Positions 58,101 to 64,000 of a DNA stretch of 64,000 nt are shown here, piece by piece. The notes beneath the pieces are model-generated. The model was not told where the DNA came from, did not search any database, and saw nothing but the letters and a program-made list of their open reading frames with translations. The translations under genes and the position numbers were made by a program. Each line of letters starts with the position of its first letter. Positions within the stretch are counted from its first letter, which is position 1. The stretch covers positions 17,632,868 to 17,696,867 of the forward strand of contig NC_133472.1 in the NCBI RefSeq assembly GCF_025370935.1. Reading direction: 5' to 3'. The stretch is from Choristoneura fumiferana. Taxonomy: Eukaryota > Arthropoda > Insecta > Lepidoptera > Tortricidae.

Positions 58101-60606
58101 CAGCAGTGGGACGTATATAGGCTGGGATGATGAAAAATTACTAAATGAAACAGTATTATTATCCTTTGCCCAGATTTTGGACAACTTTTAATTTCATGCA
58201 TAATGTTTTCGACAGTGCTTCTACCTAAATTTTCCAGTCTTACTTGATTTTTTCATCAAGGCCCAAATTTCTTACAGGTCGAATTTCTGGGCAGTTAGGT
58301 GGATTGTGTTGCTTGCTCACAAAGTCAACGCTTTCCTTGGCGTACAATTGTAGGCAGATGAAGCATAATGACTGCTAGCCAAGTCAGGCCAAAATAATGT
58401 CTGACCTTTGTGTTTTTGCAACAGAGGCAATAATTTTTTCTGGAGATATTCTTTCTAATAAATATTGGTGTTGAACCATTCCGCACTGGCAAATTGCTTG
58501 CCAAACCATAATTTTTTTCAAACTTTCAAACAAAAATTGCCTTGTCCGCATTACTAACAATTGTTCCTTGTTTTACTGTTTAATATTGGGCACCAGGTCA
58601 AGTTTTATAATCAAACTTTACGCATGTTTCGCCATCCATTTCCATTAGTATGCACTGGTTTTTCTTACAGTAGAGCAGAGGTTTTCAACCGGTGTGCCGC
58701 GTATATTTTCAGGTATGCAGCCATCGCCACGAAGTGTATGCGATTCGTACAAAAGGTGTCAACGAGACCCTATTAATAAGCCTCCGCTGTCCATTATGTA
58801 ATACATATTAAGGGTATACTGTACGAAACCCTTTAGGTACTCTACACGCCAGTCCGACTCGCACTTGGCTATTTTTACTGGTGTGTGCCGTATAACTTTG
58901 ATGGACGAAAATGTGCCATTAAAACCAAGTTTGAAAATGCCCGCAGTAGTTTATAATTTTGTGAGAAAAATTTGATTAAAAACATATAGCTTTCAGGCAG
59001 TTTTTACGGCAGATGGTTGTTTTATAGCTCTTTAATCAATTACGCTTCTTAGCTCTCTGTACCATACCGATACTTGTCTTTCCTGTTTTTGACACAATCA
59101 CAGACTGAGAGCCCTTTTTTCTATGCAAATAGCTTGCATACATTCTCGACCAACTTGGGTCTTGAAGCACTTGAGTTTCTGCCTCTCTCAGGCAAATCGC
59201 TTAATGTATGATGGTCACCAAATCTTCAAATTATATTTTGCACAGCATGAATGTTTACACCTTCCTCTTTTGCTAACTTCCTGCAATGCATACCCTTTAC
59301 AGTGCACCATTTGGAAATAAAAGATTTTCACTCTTAAGTTTTGAGGCCCTTAATGTTTAAAAAGGAGAATAATTGTAGATAGCTGATAAGGCCTTGTCAC
59401 ACTGGATGTACAATCAAGAAAACTGAATCATGTATTAAGGTGAAACCTTTGTGCTACTAATATCATGTTAATATCCCATACTTTTGTAAAGGGAATCTAA
59501 GAGTGAAATTGATTATTAAAAGACTCCACCCTGGTACAGAAATCAAGACTGTATTTTGCTTCCTGCATAACAGTCTGCTCATAAAATAAAATTTAAAGGT
59601 ATGATCTGATTGGACTTGAGGATTAAGAATGCGACTGGTGTGATCAGTCTCATCATCAAAGTGTCTACATTAAAAAGATTGTTATTAGCTAAGTTAGCAG
59701 TTTTGGCCAGTGAGGATATATAATGAAAAAAAAAAGATTTTCATTGTAGAATTGCTATAATTGATTGTAATTCAAAAACCATTTGTTGCTTTTTATGCAG
59801 CATGGATCATAAAACATCTTAGAATTACAGATTACAATTACTACTTTATTCAACAGATAAATTTAATCAATGGATGGTGAAAAAGGGGGTTCATGAAAAA
59901 TCTTAGGTTTTAATTCAGTAAATGGTCTAAATTTAAATAAAAAAGCATTCATGGTCAATGGTTTGTCTTCAAGACTAAAATATATAATATTATGTCAAAA
60001 ACTCATTTGTATTAAAGCTACGGGACTTAGCGATGAATTCATGTATCGCTACCCTGCTGAAACTACGCATTGTCCAGGACAAATGTTCTTCCCAGGGTTT
60101 TAAACTATCTCCTTACCAAATTTCATTTAATTCGGTTTAGCAGTTTAAGCTTGAAAAGGGATGAGGTTGGTGTCGCATTTACAATATTAGCAAGGATATA
60201 AGCTGATTATGTACAGCGTTACTAGCACCGCGTCGCTCCCTGGCTCGCCTGTGGCCACATGTGAATTGCTGTGCATAGCTCGTTCGTAAAACAGGGAAAT
60301 GTAGATTGTCTTTAAAACATTCATATACAAAAAATATTGTGTTGTTAAGTTTCCATGGTGCAGACTTAAGAAACCTACTATAAAGTTTGGTTAAGACTTT
60401 AACAATACGCCAAGATCCTCCATGACCACGTTTTGACACGAGGCTGTTACTGTTAGTTACTCGACAAGTGTTTAAAGATAAAATAACTTTAATTTGTACA
60501 ACGACATAATAAGAATAAAACTTACCTCTGCCTGGGATCGGATGTCGTTGTCTGTCGATAATAATGTATTTAGTAACTGGTAAAACTGCGCTTGATCTCC
60601 TGCCAT
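34112..60606 (-). CDS. IPO5: importin-5 (karyopherin beta-3), complete, 18 coding exons
   Basis: Nuclear import receptor of the importin-beta family: it binds cargo (ribosomal proteins, histones and others) in the cytoplasm and releases it on RanGTP in the nucleus. Joined exons (60526-60606, 55660-55893, 55282-55424, 54286-54487, 53903-54028, 52656-52867, 51701-51932, 51478-51621, 51056-51175, 50597-50792, 49619-49771, 49329-49502, 48684-48988, 46222-46362, 45798-46017, 45038-45338, 43129-43342, 34112-34195) give 3,282 nt, or 1,093 residues, close to the length I recall for vertebrate IPO5 (about 1,097). Family hallmarks are visible in order: N-terminus FYQLLNTLLS, NQWPEFLQFM, RQLALEVMVTLCETAPAM, an acidic loop (about 316-333), ESALDRICCGLGG, HPRVRYAACNAVGQM, SVADTVEKDFLPYYD, RGKTIECVSLIG, LKFYFHDGVRTAAAES, DRQWAICIFDDVIE, EVRQAAAYGCGVLAQFGG. 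Start ATG has context GCAACATGG. All introns are GT-AG except intron 15, which needs GC-AG. Family assignment is very secure; exact splice sites are inferred from frame and consensus. Confidence 0.95.
34288..34396. mobile_element. hairpin MITE flanked by a 16-bp direct repeat
   Basis: A 24-bp perfect stem (34308-34331 with 34351-34374) lies between two copies of TCATAATTTATTGAAT (34288-34303 and 34381-34396). The right flank continues into the repeat also found at 11028, so the insertion interrupts an older element. It lies in importin-5 intron 17. Confidence 0.75.
34430..36000. other. importin-5 intron 17, repeat fragments, no gene seen
   Basis: Contains a fragment with AAGCCGACCCTAATCCGTCG and ACTCCTTGGTTTACCGTCAG (about 34770-34860) resembling a dispersed repeat. 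Otherwise unassigned. Confidence 0.45.
36018..36635 (+). pseudogene. THAP-zinc-finger-like two-exon fragment
   Basis: Exon 1 (36018-36091) encodes MLCVICECKSRIGNKENGQN then ISFH, ending CAC AG|GTCAGT. After an acceptor TTTCAG|ATTTCC at 36335 the joined frame gives H-R-F-P, recalling the THAP N-terminus (Cys-x2-4-Cys ... SFHRFP). Downstream, the THAP-like block FQKWVELVGRGLKDRNWMPW lies in a different frame, so the domain appears broken. The joined frame instead runs through a hydrophobic tail to a stop at 36633-36635. AATAAA lies near 36552. THAP domains occur in P-element-type transposases and in host DNA-binding proteins. It is most likely a decayed transposon-derived or duplicated THAP exon. 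Confidence 0.35.
36841..36960. mobile_element. MITE-like palindrome (ATTCGAACTTCG arms)
   Basis: ACTACGAAGCGCAAAATTCG pairs loosely with TTTCGAATTTCGTAATGGC; the centre has GAGCGAGAGGGACAGTACGA. A diverged relative of the elements at 56049 and 61337. Confidence 0.55.
37781..37801. repeat. 21-bp palindrome CGCCGCATGC-A-GCATGCGGCG
   Basis: Perfect 10-bp arms in a GC-rich island (about 37690-37860). No gene is recognised in 36640-38000. Confidence 0.6.
38001..38226 (-). mobile_element. dispersed retroelement tail, reverse copy
   Basis: ATCCATACTAATCCGTACTA through ACGTCGAAACGGAGCGACGG and GTTCCCGAGGGAACAGCGCG to GCTGCGGGTAAAAGCTAGT; a good match to 6471-6685 in reverse. Confidence 0.75.
38846..41440 (+). 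repeat. tandemly duplicated retroelement-like unit (about 1.14 kb)
   Basis: CTAGCTTTTGCCCGCGACTT at about 38845 recurs at about 39984, and about 1.1 kb is collinear (ACTTTGGGAAGTATTTAATT, GCCAATAATAGCACATAGAA, TAGTCCCGAAAGCTGTGAAA). The end of the unit contains degenerate 100-130-bp subrepeats (AAAGAACCATCGATTTATCT at about 39865, 41025 and 41165). It ends with the common tail near 41435. Confidence 0.8.
41450..42128 (+). mobile_element. interrupted dispersed retroelement tail
   Basis: A tail starting near 41450 proceeds to CAAGGTCTATTCTATCTCTG (41588), is interrupted by about 444 bp of CpG-rich sequence, then resumes CTCTGTACCAAATTTCATCA and finishes ATAATATTAGTATGGAT. CTCTGT occurs at both junctions (41583-41588 and 42027-42032). 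Confidence 0.6.
41791..41928 (+). CDS. candidate first coding exon inside a CpG-rich insertion
   Basis: ATG at 41791 opens 46 codons: MCGVVILHNYKTRPSIVKNS, an Ala-Gly-rich stretch, then RNTRVPSIK, ending at a strong donor ATCAAG|GTAAAT in phase 0. The upstream 200 bp are CpG-rich and resemble a 5' UTR or promoter. The whole block (about 41589-42032) interrupts a dispersed retroelement tail. It could be a first exon, or a host exon carried into a mobile element. I do not recognise the peptide and no downstream exon is identified. Confidence 0.3.
42320..42480. repeat. palindromic GC-rich repeat (TGGGCGGAGTGGGC)
   Basis: GGCGTAGCTAGGCGTGGGCG with GCCCACGTCTACCTAAGTCA, and inner CGCACTTAAAAGGGCCTC with AGACCTCTTTAAGTGCG. 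MITE-like. 42490-43020 shows no gene beyond unassigned GC-rich sequence near 42840-42900. Confidence 0.55.
43129..43342 (-). CDS. IPO5: importin-5 coding exon 17
   Basis: Residues 995-1066. Acceptor GTCCAG|GTTAA completes the split Trp codon; donor TACAG|GTACG. Encodes LTWLPVVEDTEEAPHVYALL and ends MVALLRQIQ. It is very GC-rich. A copy of the 490-bp repeat ends only about 28 bp upstream of the acceptor. Confidence 0.92.
44307..44394. mobile_element. hairpin insertion flanked by AAAGTTAAAAAG
   Basis: A 16-bp perfect stem (44318-44333 with 44351-44366, GATTGCAGGCGCGCTA) lies between direct repeats at 44307-44318 and 44383-44394. The same design as 34288-34396. Confidence 0.65.
44666..44762. 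repeat. palindrome, TAGCAATTGCTGGCT arms
   Basis: Outer TAGCAATTGCTGGCT pairs with AGCCAGCAATTGCCTA; inner TTAAACGGAC with GTCCGTTTAA around GCAAGCTC. Confidence 0.7.
45038..45338 (-). CDS. IPO5: importin-5 coding exon 16
   Basis: Residues 895-994 plus two bases. Acceptor ATACAG|GCCCC, donor CATTG|GTGAG. Encodes PACVKYQDIFLEPMLGG, EVRQAAAYGCGVLAQFGG and NATENAISAVTKIIK. The first codons align residue for residue with the family only in the frame that needs the GC donor upstream. Confidence 0.93.
45415..45475 (+). mobile_element. LINE poly-A tail in importin-5 intron 15
   Basis: GCCATCAGGAGACCCACTTA, then CATCCAGTTGAATTAAAAAA; same family as 14520-14592. Confidence 0.65.
45798..46017 (-). 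CDS. IPO5: importin-5 coding exon 15 (GC donor)
   Basis: Residues 822-894 plus one base. Acceptor GGCAG|GTGGT. Encodes VVEEQLADEDNGDVYGLSRV and DRQWAICIFDDVIEFG. The frame into exon 16 is kept only if the exon ends GGAG|GCCAGT, a GC donor. The nearby GT (GGCCA|GTATAG) adds four bases and leads to a stop soon after exon 16 begins. Confidence 0.85.
46222..46362 (-). CDS. IPO5: importin-5 coding exon 14
   Basis: Residues 775-821, phase 0 to 0. Acceptor AACAG|TGCAT, donor ACGAG|GTACG. Encodes CIELLGTGCLGDESM and the basic-acidic block RRQKRADEDYDE. It is visibly more GC-rich than its introns. Confidence 0.92.
46480..46600 (+). mobile_element. dispersed retroelement tail in importin-5 intron 13
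   Basis: CGGCGCATTTTTCTTGGCAA, then AAAAGTGCCCATTGCAGCCT and an AATAAATGATA end; reverse counterpart at 17450. 46610-47430 is AT-rich without a gene. Confidence 0.55.
47434..47745 (+). mobile_element. dispersed repeat (AACCGACTTCAAAAAAAGGA start)
   Basis: Collinear with the reverse complement of 21955-22265. Confidence 0.7.
47878..48062. repeat. solo arm related to the 1.17-kb palindrome
   Basis: ATTTAAACGGCTGCCAAAGA, GAAGATCATAAAATAATGTT and TTTGGAGTTAAACC follow the same order as the right half of 31058-32228, with several hundred bases deleted between blocks. Confidence 0.7.
48401..48599 (+). other. short Arg/Lys-rich open frame in importin-5 intron 13
   Basis: 62-65 codons ending RRRDVVKRNIWTKQKRERLL then ARKLHHLI. 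The basic composition recalls the N-terminal part of some transposon-derived proteins, but no family is recognised; probably a mobile-element remnant. Confidence 0.2.
48684..48988 (-). CDS. IPO5: importin-5 coding exon 13
   Basis: Residues 673-774; the longest exon. Acceptor CACAG|GTCTC, donor CAAAG|GTTTG. Encodes VVKLMVPMLKFYFHDGVRTA, a diagnostic importin-5 block, then the GHQYIEGMW region. Confidence 0.94.
49329..49502 (-). CDS. IPO5: importin-5 coding exon 12
   Basis: Residues 615-672 plus one base. Acceptor TTGCAG|GCAAA, donor TGCCG|GTACG. Encodes NFAQYLPMVMEPVMRTAAMK and GDQQNFGIKTAG. Confidence 0.93.
49619..49771 (-). CDS. IPO5: importin-5 coding exon 11
   Basis: Residues 564-614 plus one base. 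Acceptor ATACAG|GTCTT completes a Gly codon; donor ATGG|GTAAG. Encodes LAVGEEKFLSDASEVMDLLL and SFLISAWSRICRIM. Confidence 0.92.
50363..50578 (+). mobile_element. dispersed retroelement tail in importin-5 intron 10
   Basis: Near-intact copy: CTTATGCCCGCGACTACGTC, ATTTCATCAAAATCGGTTCA, a (CAGA)n run and TTATAATATTAGTAGGGAT. Confidence 0.8.
50597..50792 (-). CDS. IPO5: importin-5 coding exon 10
   Basis: Residues 499-563 plus one base. Acceptor TTTTAG|CTTAT, donor ATTG|GTAAG. Encodes ERGTKLVLEQIVTTIASVAD and RGKTIECVSLIG. A dispersed retroelement tail ends just below the donor side, at about 50578. Confidence 0.93.
51056..51175 (-). CDS. IPO5: importin-5 coding exon 9
   Basis: Residues 459-498, phase 0 to 0. 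Acceptor GGACAG|GCTCA, donor AAGAG|GTAAG. Encodes AHAAAALVNFSEDCPKPIL. Confidence 0.92.
51478..51621 (-). CDS. IPO5: importin-5 coding exon 8
   Basis: Residues 411-458, phase 0 to 0. Acceptor CTGCAG|CATCC, donor GTGCAG|GTATA. Encodes HPRVRYAACNAVGQMSTDFA, one of the most conserved blocks of the family. Confidence 0.93.
51701..51932 (-). CDS. IPO5: importin-5 coding exon 7
   Basis: Residues 333-410. Acceptor TTGTAG|CAAT completes a split Asn codon; donor ATCCG|GTAAA. Encodes ESALDRICCGLGGKTMLG and the HEAT-type motif GEGCHRQME. Confidence 0.92.
52656..52867 (-). CDS. IPO5: importin-5 coding exon 6 (acidic loop)
   Basis: Residues 263-332 plus two bases. Acceptor ATATAG|ATGG, donor GAAAA|GTACG. 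Encodes RQLALEVMVTLCETAPAM and the acidic stretch EVEDEPDWAMQDDVADDD, corresponding to the acidic loop of importin-beta family members. Confidence 0.9.
53317..53635. repeat. three-copy 106-bp tandem repeat in importin-5 intron 5
   Basis: GAAAATGTATGCACA recurs at 53323, 53429 and 53535 with identical 106-bp spacing; units are more than 90% alike by eye. 52900-53300 is AT-rich with no gene. Confidence 0.9.
53903..54028 (-). CDS. IPO5: importin-5 coding exon 5
   Basis: Residues 221-262, phase 0 to 0. Acceptor TTGCAG|ATTAT, donor TTAAG|GTTTG. Encodes VLIELAESAPKFLRPQLE. Confidence 0.9.
54286..54487 (-). CDS. IPO5: importin-5 coding exon 4
   Basis: Residues 153-220. Acceptor TCTCAG|GTCAG completes a split Thr codon; donor ATGCAG|GTAAG. 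Encodes SVPGVFGN, then a HEAT-type helix pair ending DLLDPMMQ. Confidence 0.92.
55282..55424 (-). CDS. IPO5: importin-5 coding exon 3
   Basis: Residues 106-152 plus two bases. Acceptor TTTCAG|ATTTG, donor TTCAC|GTAAG. Encodes ICDVVSELARSHLDDEG and NQWPEFLQFM. Confidence 0.92.
55660..55893 (-). CDS. IPO5: importin-5 coding exon 2
   Basis: Residues 28-105, phase 0 to 0. Acceptor TTTAG|GAAGC, donor GAAAG|GTTAG. Contains the family motif GRQTAAVLLRRLFSAEF. Confidence 0.92.
56049..56166. mobile_element. 118-bp MITE, GCAGGGCTACTCCGAAACTC arms
   Basis: Near-perfect complement at the right end (GAGTTTCGGAGTAGCCCTGC). Relatives at 61337-61475 and, more diverged, 36841-36960. It abuts the LINE fragment at 56165, in importin-5 intron 1. 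Confidence 0.9.
56165..56285 (-). mobile_element. LINE 3' fragment, reverse copy of the 13100 family
   Basis: CTTAGTCGCCTCACACGACA, then GGAAGAAATGGAGAGGTGTA and CCCGACACCACACGGG. 56290-57700 contains AT-rich decayed sequence and no supported gene. Confidence 0.65.
57715..57830 (+). mobile_element. dispersed repeat fragment (GGTTCTGGAGCCAAAATGGC)
   Basis: AAAAATGGAGCCCTTATAG and (CTGT)n recall blocks near 39335-39400, 40475-40545 and 23440-23515, the GGTACGGAACCCTA-type LINE end. Confidence 0.5.
57945..58137 (+). mobile_element. SINE/LINE tail (CAGTGGGACGTATATAGGCT)
   Basis: AATTTACCACAAGCTTTGCG, ACCTGCGAAGCAATTCAATG, CCCGCGTGGGAATTATGGCC and CTGGGATGATGAAAAA in one collinear orientation; the undisturbed version of what is rearranged at 10205-10515. 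Confidence 0.75.
58180..59340 (-). pseudogene. decayed mariner-family (Tc1/mariner) transposase
   Basis: Minus-strand pieces in several frames with stops, in the expected order: HTH region RKLAKEEGVNIHAVQNII then GDHHTLSDLPERGRNSSASR; catalytic block CILMEMDGETCVKFDYKT; MVWQAICQCG in a shifted frame; and NPPNCPEIRPVRNLG near the C-terminal catalytic region. At least three in-frame stops and frameshifts, so non-functional. A segment starting CAGAGGTTTTCAACCGGTGT (about 58676), hAT-terminus-like, appears inserted between the HTH and catalytic parts. It lies in importin-5 intron 1. Confidence 0.75.
59863..59890. repeat. decayed end of the GGGGCTGTTTCACC MITE family
   Basis: TTAATCAATGGATGGTGAAA followed by AAGGGGG; one end of the 8707 element. 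No partner end found. 59340-60000 otherwise unassigned. Confidence 0.4.
60009..60198 (+). mobile_element. dispersed retroelement tail, diverged
   Basis: AAATTTCATTTAATTCGGTT, AGCAGTTTAAGCTTGAAAAG and TCGCATTTACAATATTAGCA; just downstream of the importin-5 exon 1 donor. Confidence 0.55.
60526..60606 (-). CDS. IPO5: importin-5 coding exon 1
   Basis: Residues 1-27, starting MAGDQAQFYQLLNTLLSTD. The donor reads GCAGAG|GTAAG. It ends in phase 0 and the next exon continues with EAYNNI, as in the family. Confidence 0.92.
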
Positions 60607-61336
60607 GTTGCACCTCAAAGGAAAAGGCCCGTTCTTTTTTCTTAAAAAAATATGTGGCCAACACGCCGAGCGTGTTGCCAGTCAGCAAGCAACCTATAAA
60701 TAAAATACTCTTCGCATAGTTGAGCCATTAGGCTGGGCTCACATTATCAAAAATTGGCAATGTAAAAAGAGTGTTTATTACGGAACAAATAGTAGGAGTA
60801 AAACCGCATTTCATCTTCGCCGTTGTTTCGAACTAGTAATACAGACGATTTCATAAACTTGTGAACAAAAATTTGTTCAAAAATATCTAAACAGGCTTCT
60901 CACAAGTTTATGAACTCAAATGTACTGTATGGAATGGACAAAAATAATCCGCTTGTTCCCTAGTAAAATGAAGTCACTACTGTCTTGATCGCATAATGGT
61001 CACACGGCTCATAATCAACATCACAACATAAATTAAGAAAAAGAAACCTTATAGCGCTTCGCTGGCTGCCCGCGCCAACGCTTGCTTTGTTCGCCATCGT
61101 ATCGTGCCTAAATATGCGACCTAGTCATTCTACTAGTCGGGCAGACGGCACGGCAGTTGGAACCATGTTGGAACTTGGAATGTAGCTCATCAGTACAGAC
61201 TATATTGGCCCCCTTACTTACGGGCCTGTCGGTTCTAAGGTGATGGGGAGGGGGGTGAATGAGGCAAGACCAAATTTCATCTGCTGCATAACTGAACCCA
61301 TATGGCTCAGTGGTTAATAATCCTGACGAGGTAACA

Positions 61337-61475
61337 GCAGGGCTACTACGTAACTCGAAAATCGAAGTTCGTGTCGTACCGTCCCTCTCACTCTCGTATT
61401 AAATAATATAAGTGTCAGCGGACAGCGGGACGCTACGATACGAACTTCGATTTTCGAGTTTCATAGTAGCCCAGC
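61337..61475. mobile_element. 139-bp MITE, second GCAGGGCTACT element
   Basis: GCAGGGCTACTACGTAACTC with TTTCATAGTAGCCCAGC at the right; shares GAAGTTCGTGTCGTACCGTC with the 56049 element. 60730-61330 holds no recognised gene. Confidence 0.8.
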
Positions 61476-61629
61476 AGACAGACAGATACTCGTAGTTAAT
61501 TTTCGCAGTATATTATCATATTAATAACACCATTAATTGGGGATTTTTTTAATCATATTTTTATATACTCCATACAGAGATACATTAATTACGAATTCCG
61601 GCTACTTTTCACTTCACATATTCCGGAAA

Positions 61630-63381
61630 TTACGAGGAAGTTGGGTCAGCGCGTAATACCAGTATGATCATAGCCATGTCGACTAGAAAAGCGCACGCTG
61701 CAATGGAACTGAGTACGACTTTAATCAGCACCTGAACAAAAATAGGAGTTTATTAATTGTCTGCCATGCCATGCTTGCCTGTCCGGAATACACTATAAAA
61801 AGCTTGCAAGCGTGTAAATGACATTCAAGTGTATGTATAGGCTTGGAGTTTGTAGACGCTTGGCAAGCTTCGGTAAGGGTGTAAACTGAAAATGTAGCAT
61901 TAGGCGCCACTAGAGTTAGGATTCGCAGACTTTGCGTAGACTAGATAAGTTACTTACTTATGATTTCAAAACACTTTATGAAAAACTAGCTTTTGCCCGC
62001 GTGGAATTCGCGTTATTGTGCGCTGTTATTCCCTCGGGAACTGCATAAAAAGTAGAATATGTCACTCTCAGGCCCATAAACATCTCGTAGAGTAATTTTT
62101 AAATTTATTGTCGTCTTCAGTTCATCGCGCTGTCATCGTTCATCTACCATTACCTCTCATATTTCATTTTCCAGATTTTATTTTTACCGTTCAACGGTAA
62201 AACCTACAAGACACTGGCAAAATTGTCTTCCAATGGACAGAGCCACAGTTTTCTAAAAAACAAACAACTATCTCTATGCCAAAAATCACGTCGAAACCGT
62301 CGCTCCGTTTTGACGTGAAAGACGGACGAACATACAAACAAACACACTTTCGCATTTATAATATACTGCGCGGCAAAAAATGTGGCCCTCAAATGTATGC
62401 AGTACTAATAGGTAATTTTGTATGTAGCGTGGGCCAAATTTTGTGCCGCTGAGTATATTAGTATGTAAATGCGTCGCCAGGTGGGAGCAGGGAGGGGCAG
62501 CTGCTCCCCCCCCCCCTAGAGATTGATGAGATGAAAAGTTTCCAAATGTAAAGCAACCAAACCAAAGTCCTAAGTCTTTGACTTGACTTGCTTGATCGAT
62601 CATTCCCGTACGTCAAAACCGAAACTCGAATGTTTTCACCAATTCCAATTAATACTTACAATTCATACTCGTCTCATTCTCCATATCAACTTGCTCCCCC
62701 CCCCCCCCCTCCCCAGGGCCATCGCCTGGCGACGCCCTTGTGTTAGTATGGATAATTTAGTTAGGAATGTGTTATAGGGCGATCGCGAAACCACAGGTCA
62801 TTTACCGACAATGAACCTACTTCGGCCAATTAAGAGTTATTGTTCTACGAAACCTAGCTGTAAGGTAGGCAATACAGGAACTGTTGTAAGCTAAGCTGTA
62901 TTAAATTTGTAACCTGTTGTCGCAGAGGTACACCAAGAGCAGAGAGTAGGTCTGCTACAGCTCGAGTTAGATCTCCGGCATGGTGCCAGCGACGCCAGAG
63001 GCAGGCAGCATTTAAAGCCAACAAGGCAGCCCCAGTGCCACATAAGTAAGTCTGGAGCACAACCCCTTTATTCAGTGATACGGGATTTCCTGCACATAAA
63101 GCCAGACCAACGACTGCTATAAGGTATGTAATGAGTAGGCCACCAGATACTGACTGCTCCCATCGAAATACTCTTACTGAACGCAGATGCAACGTTAGCA
63201 AGGCTACCATGATCGCTAAAGTACCTAAACGTAGGGATAGTAGTAAAGAACGTGTTATATCTGTATGTTCGTTTTGGTCCTTGGCGTCTTTAGATTTATC
63301 TATGACTGCATTAATGACAAAATTTTCTTTAGTCATTGAATTCAATATATAATAAGGTGTCCCTGATTGAAAAGAATACAT
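61630..63381 (-). CDS. small four-membrane-segment protein, two coding exons, unrecognised
   Basis: Exon 1 is 62914-63381 (donor CAACAG|GTTAC) and exon 2 is 61630-61731 (acceptor TTTTTGTTCAG|GTGCT, stop TAA). They join in phase 0 to 189 residues, or 174 if the second Met (63334-63336) is the start. Four hydrophobic segments lie at about 45-66, 78-97, 107-128 and 157-182; the last comes entirely from exon 2, which supports the splice. The N-terminal 40 residues are polar and there is no signal peptide, so both ends are probably cytosolic. A Trp-Arg-Arg-Trp cluster follows segment 3. The C-terminus is short (RADPTSS). An ATTAAA poly-A-type signal lies at 61548-61553. No claudin W-GLW-C-C signature is visible. 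The layout resembles insect four-pass junction or MARVEL-like proteins, but I cannot name the family. It lies upstream of importin-5 in the same orientation; no functional link is evident. Confidence 0.75.
61987..62361 (+). mobile_element. dispersed retroelement tail with an insertion
   Basis: Begins CTAGCTTTTGCCCGCGTGGA and ends AACACACTTTCGCATTTATA. An unrelated segment (about 62095-62255) interrupts it. It lies in the intron of the four-segment membrane gene. Confidence 0.65.
62362..62457. mobile_element. mini-MITE, second copy of 28696-28784
   Basis: TACTGCGCGGCAAAAAATGT with CAAATTTTGTGCCGCTGAGT; inserted at the very end of the preceding retroelement tail, which resumes TATTAGTATG just after. 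Confidence 0.75.
62471..62735. mobile_element. MITE with GCGTCGCCAGG ends and poly-C tracts
   Basis: GCGTCGCCAGGTGGGAGCAG at the left, CATCGCCTGGCGACGC at the right, each followed or preceded by a long C run (about 62504-62515 and 62696-62711). The C runs may contain length errors. Confidence 0.65.
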
Positions 63382-63399
63382 AATGTCAAGTTTGACTTC

Positions 63400-63930
63400 T
63401 TTTTGACTTATATAGTATAAGAGGCAAGAGGCAAATTCAAGGCAAATTAGAGGGGTATTAAACCCGTTCCTGGATCATAATCATAAGGATCATTCCCTAT
63501 AGCGAATCACTCTCATTTAGTCATTTAATTAAAATAAAGAGACTGGTCTAAGTTATTGCCATCTGTTGATTCTGATCAGTCATATCAATGACTTGCCTAG
63601 ATACAGTAAAATTCGTACCTTTTTTATTTTATCTTGTATCATTGTTGATAAAGACTGTGTGAACATAATCGCTTTTGCCATTATTAGAGACAACGAATTA
63701 AAAAATAAATTGTCAGTGACAGCTGACAGGTCAGCGGCAGTGTTGCTACTTAGTTACTTTTAGCTAAATAAGCGTCTTTCCTAATTTTTTAACATCTAGT
63801 TACTTTTTTGGCATTTTGATATTTTAAATACCATTATTTTAAGTCGGTTTTTTGTGACCGAAGGTGAAATACATATGCTTACGTCAATTTTACCACTGAT
63901 TTCCATTTTTTGGGTCTTAATGAAATTATA
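63400..63930. other. upstream flank of the four-segment membrane gene; no gene seen
   Basis: AT-rich. It would hold the promoter and 5' UTR of the minus-strand gene; no core promoter element is convincing. Confidence 0.4.
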
Positions 63931-64000
63931 TCCTACTAATATTATAAATGCATACTGTCTGTTCTGTCTGTCTGTCTAAACTCGAAATTATAATTTGATA
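63930..64000 (-). mobile_element. start of a reverse dispersed retroelement tail, runs off the window
   Basis: TATCCTACTAATATTATAAA, then (CTGT)n; the right part lies outside the window. Confidence 0.6.

Noticed and set aside
60179..60688. 169-codon minus-strand frame overlapping importin-5 exon 1
   Set aside because: It is in a different frame from MAGDQAQFY and runs through intron and retroelement tail; it has no family similarity.

Overview
The window looks like a lepidopteran (moth or butterfly) nuclear genome scaffold. It is AT-rich and saturated with short repeats typical of that order: palindromic MITEs, retrotransposon 3' tails ending near an ATTAGTATGGAT-like motif, tRNA-derived SINE heads and poly-A LINE tails. 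Bases 15593-15692 are an assembly gap. No bacterial, plasmid or CRISPR feature is visible. The organism call is inference from repeat style and protein similarity.

Right half (34.1-60.6 kb): one complete conserved gene on the minus strand, importin-5 (karyopherin beta-3). I could chain 18 coding exons, 3,282 nt in total, into one open frame of 1,093 residues with consistent phases. The reconstruction requires one non-canonical GC-AG intron (intron 15). The last 27 residues sit in an 84-nt exon about 8.9 kb beyond exon 17, behind a repeat-filled intron. Introns also carry a decayed mariner-type transposase, a 106-bp tandem repeat and an interrupted copy of a roughly 490-bp repeat family.

Right end (61.6-63.4 kb): a second minus-strand gene of two coding exons encodes a small protein with four predicted membrane segments. 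I do not recognise it.

Left half (0-34 kb): mainly mobile-element territory. Highlights are a cluster of six TATCGATA octamers, a three-unit 1.4-kb tandem array, many near-perfect MITEs, an inverted pair of LINE 3' ends, a roughly 1.17-kb imperfect palindrome and three copies of the 490-bp repeat. Two minus-strand exons (25825-25956 and 23581-23721) encode related peptides and look like a duplicated exon of an unidentified gene. Weaker exon-like candidates are at 18.8, 21.4, 27.5, 36.0-36.6 and 41.8 kb.

The two confident genes have no evident functional link. I found no convincing new biological system. The best second-look items are the GC-AG intron, the duplicated exon pair, the four-membrane-segment gene, the 490-bp repeat with an open GC-rich core and the CpG-rich exon-like insertion at 41.6-42.0 kb. 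All splice sites were read by eye without transcript data.
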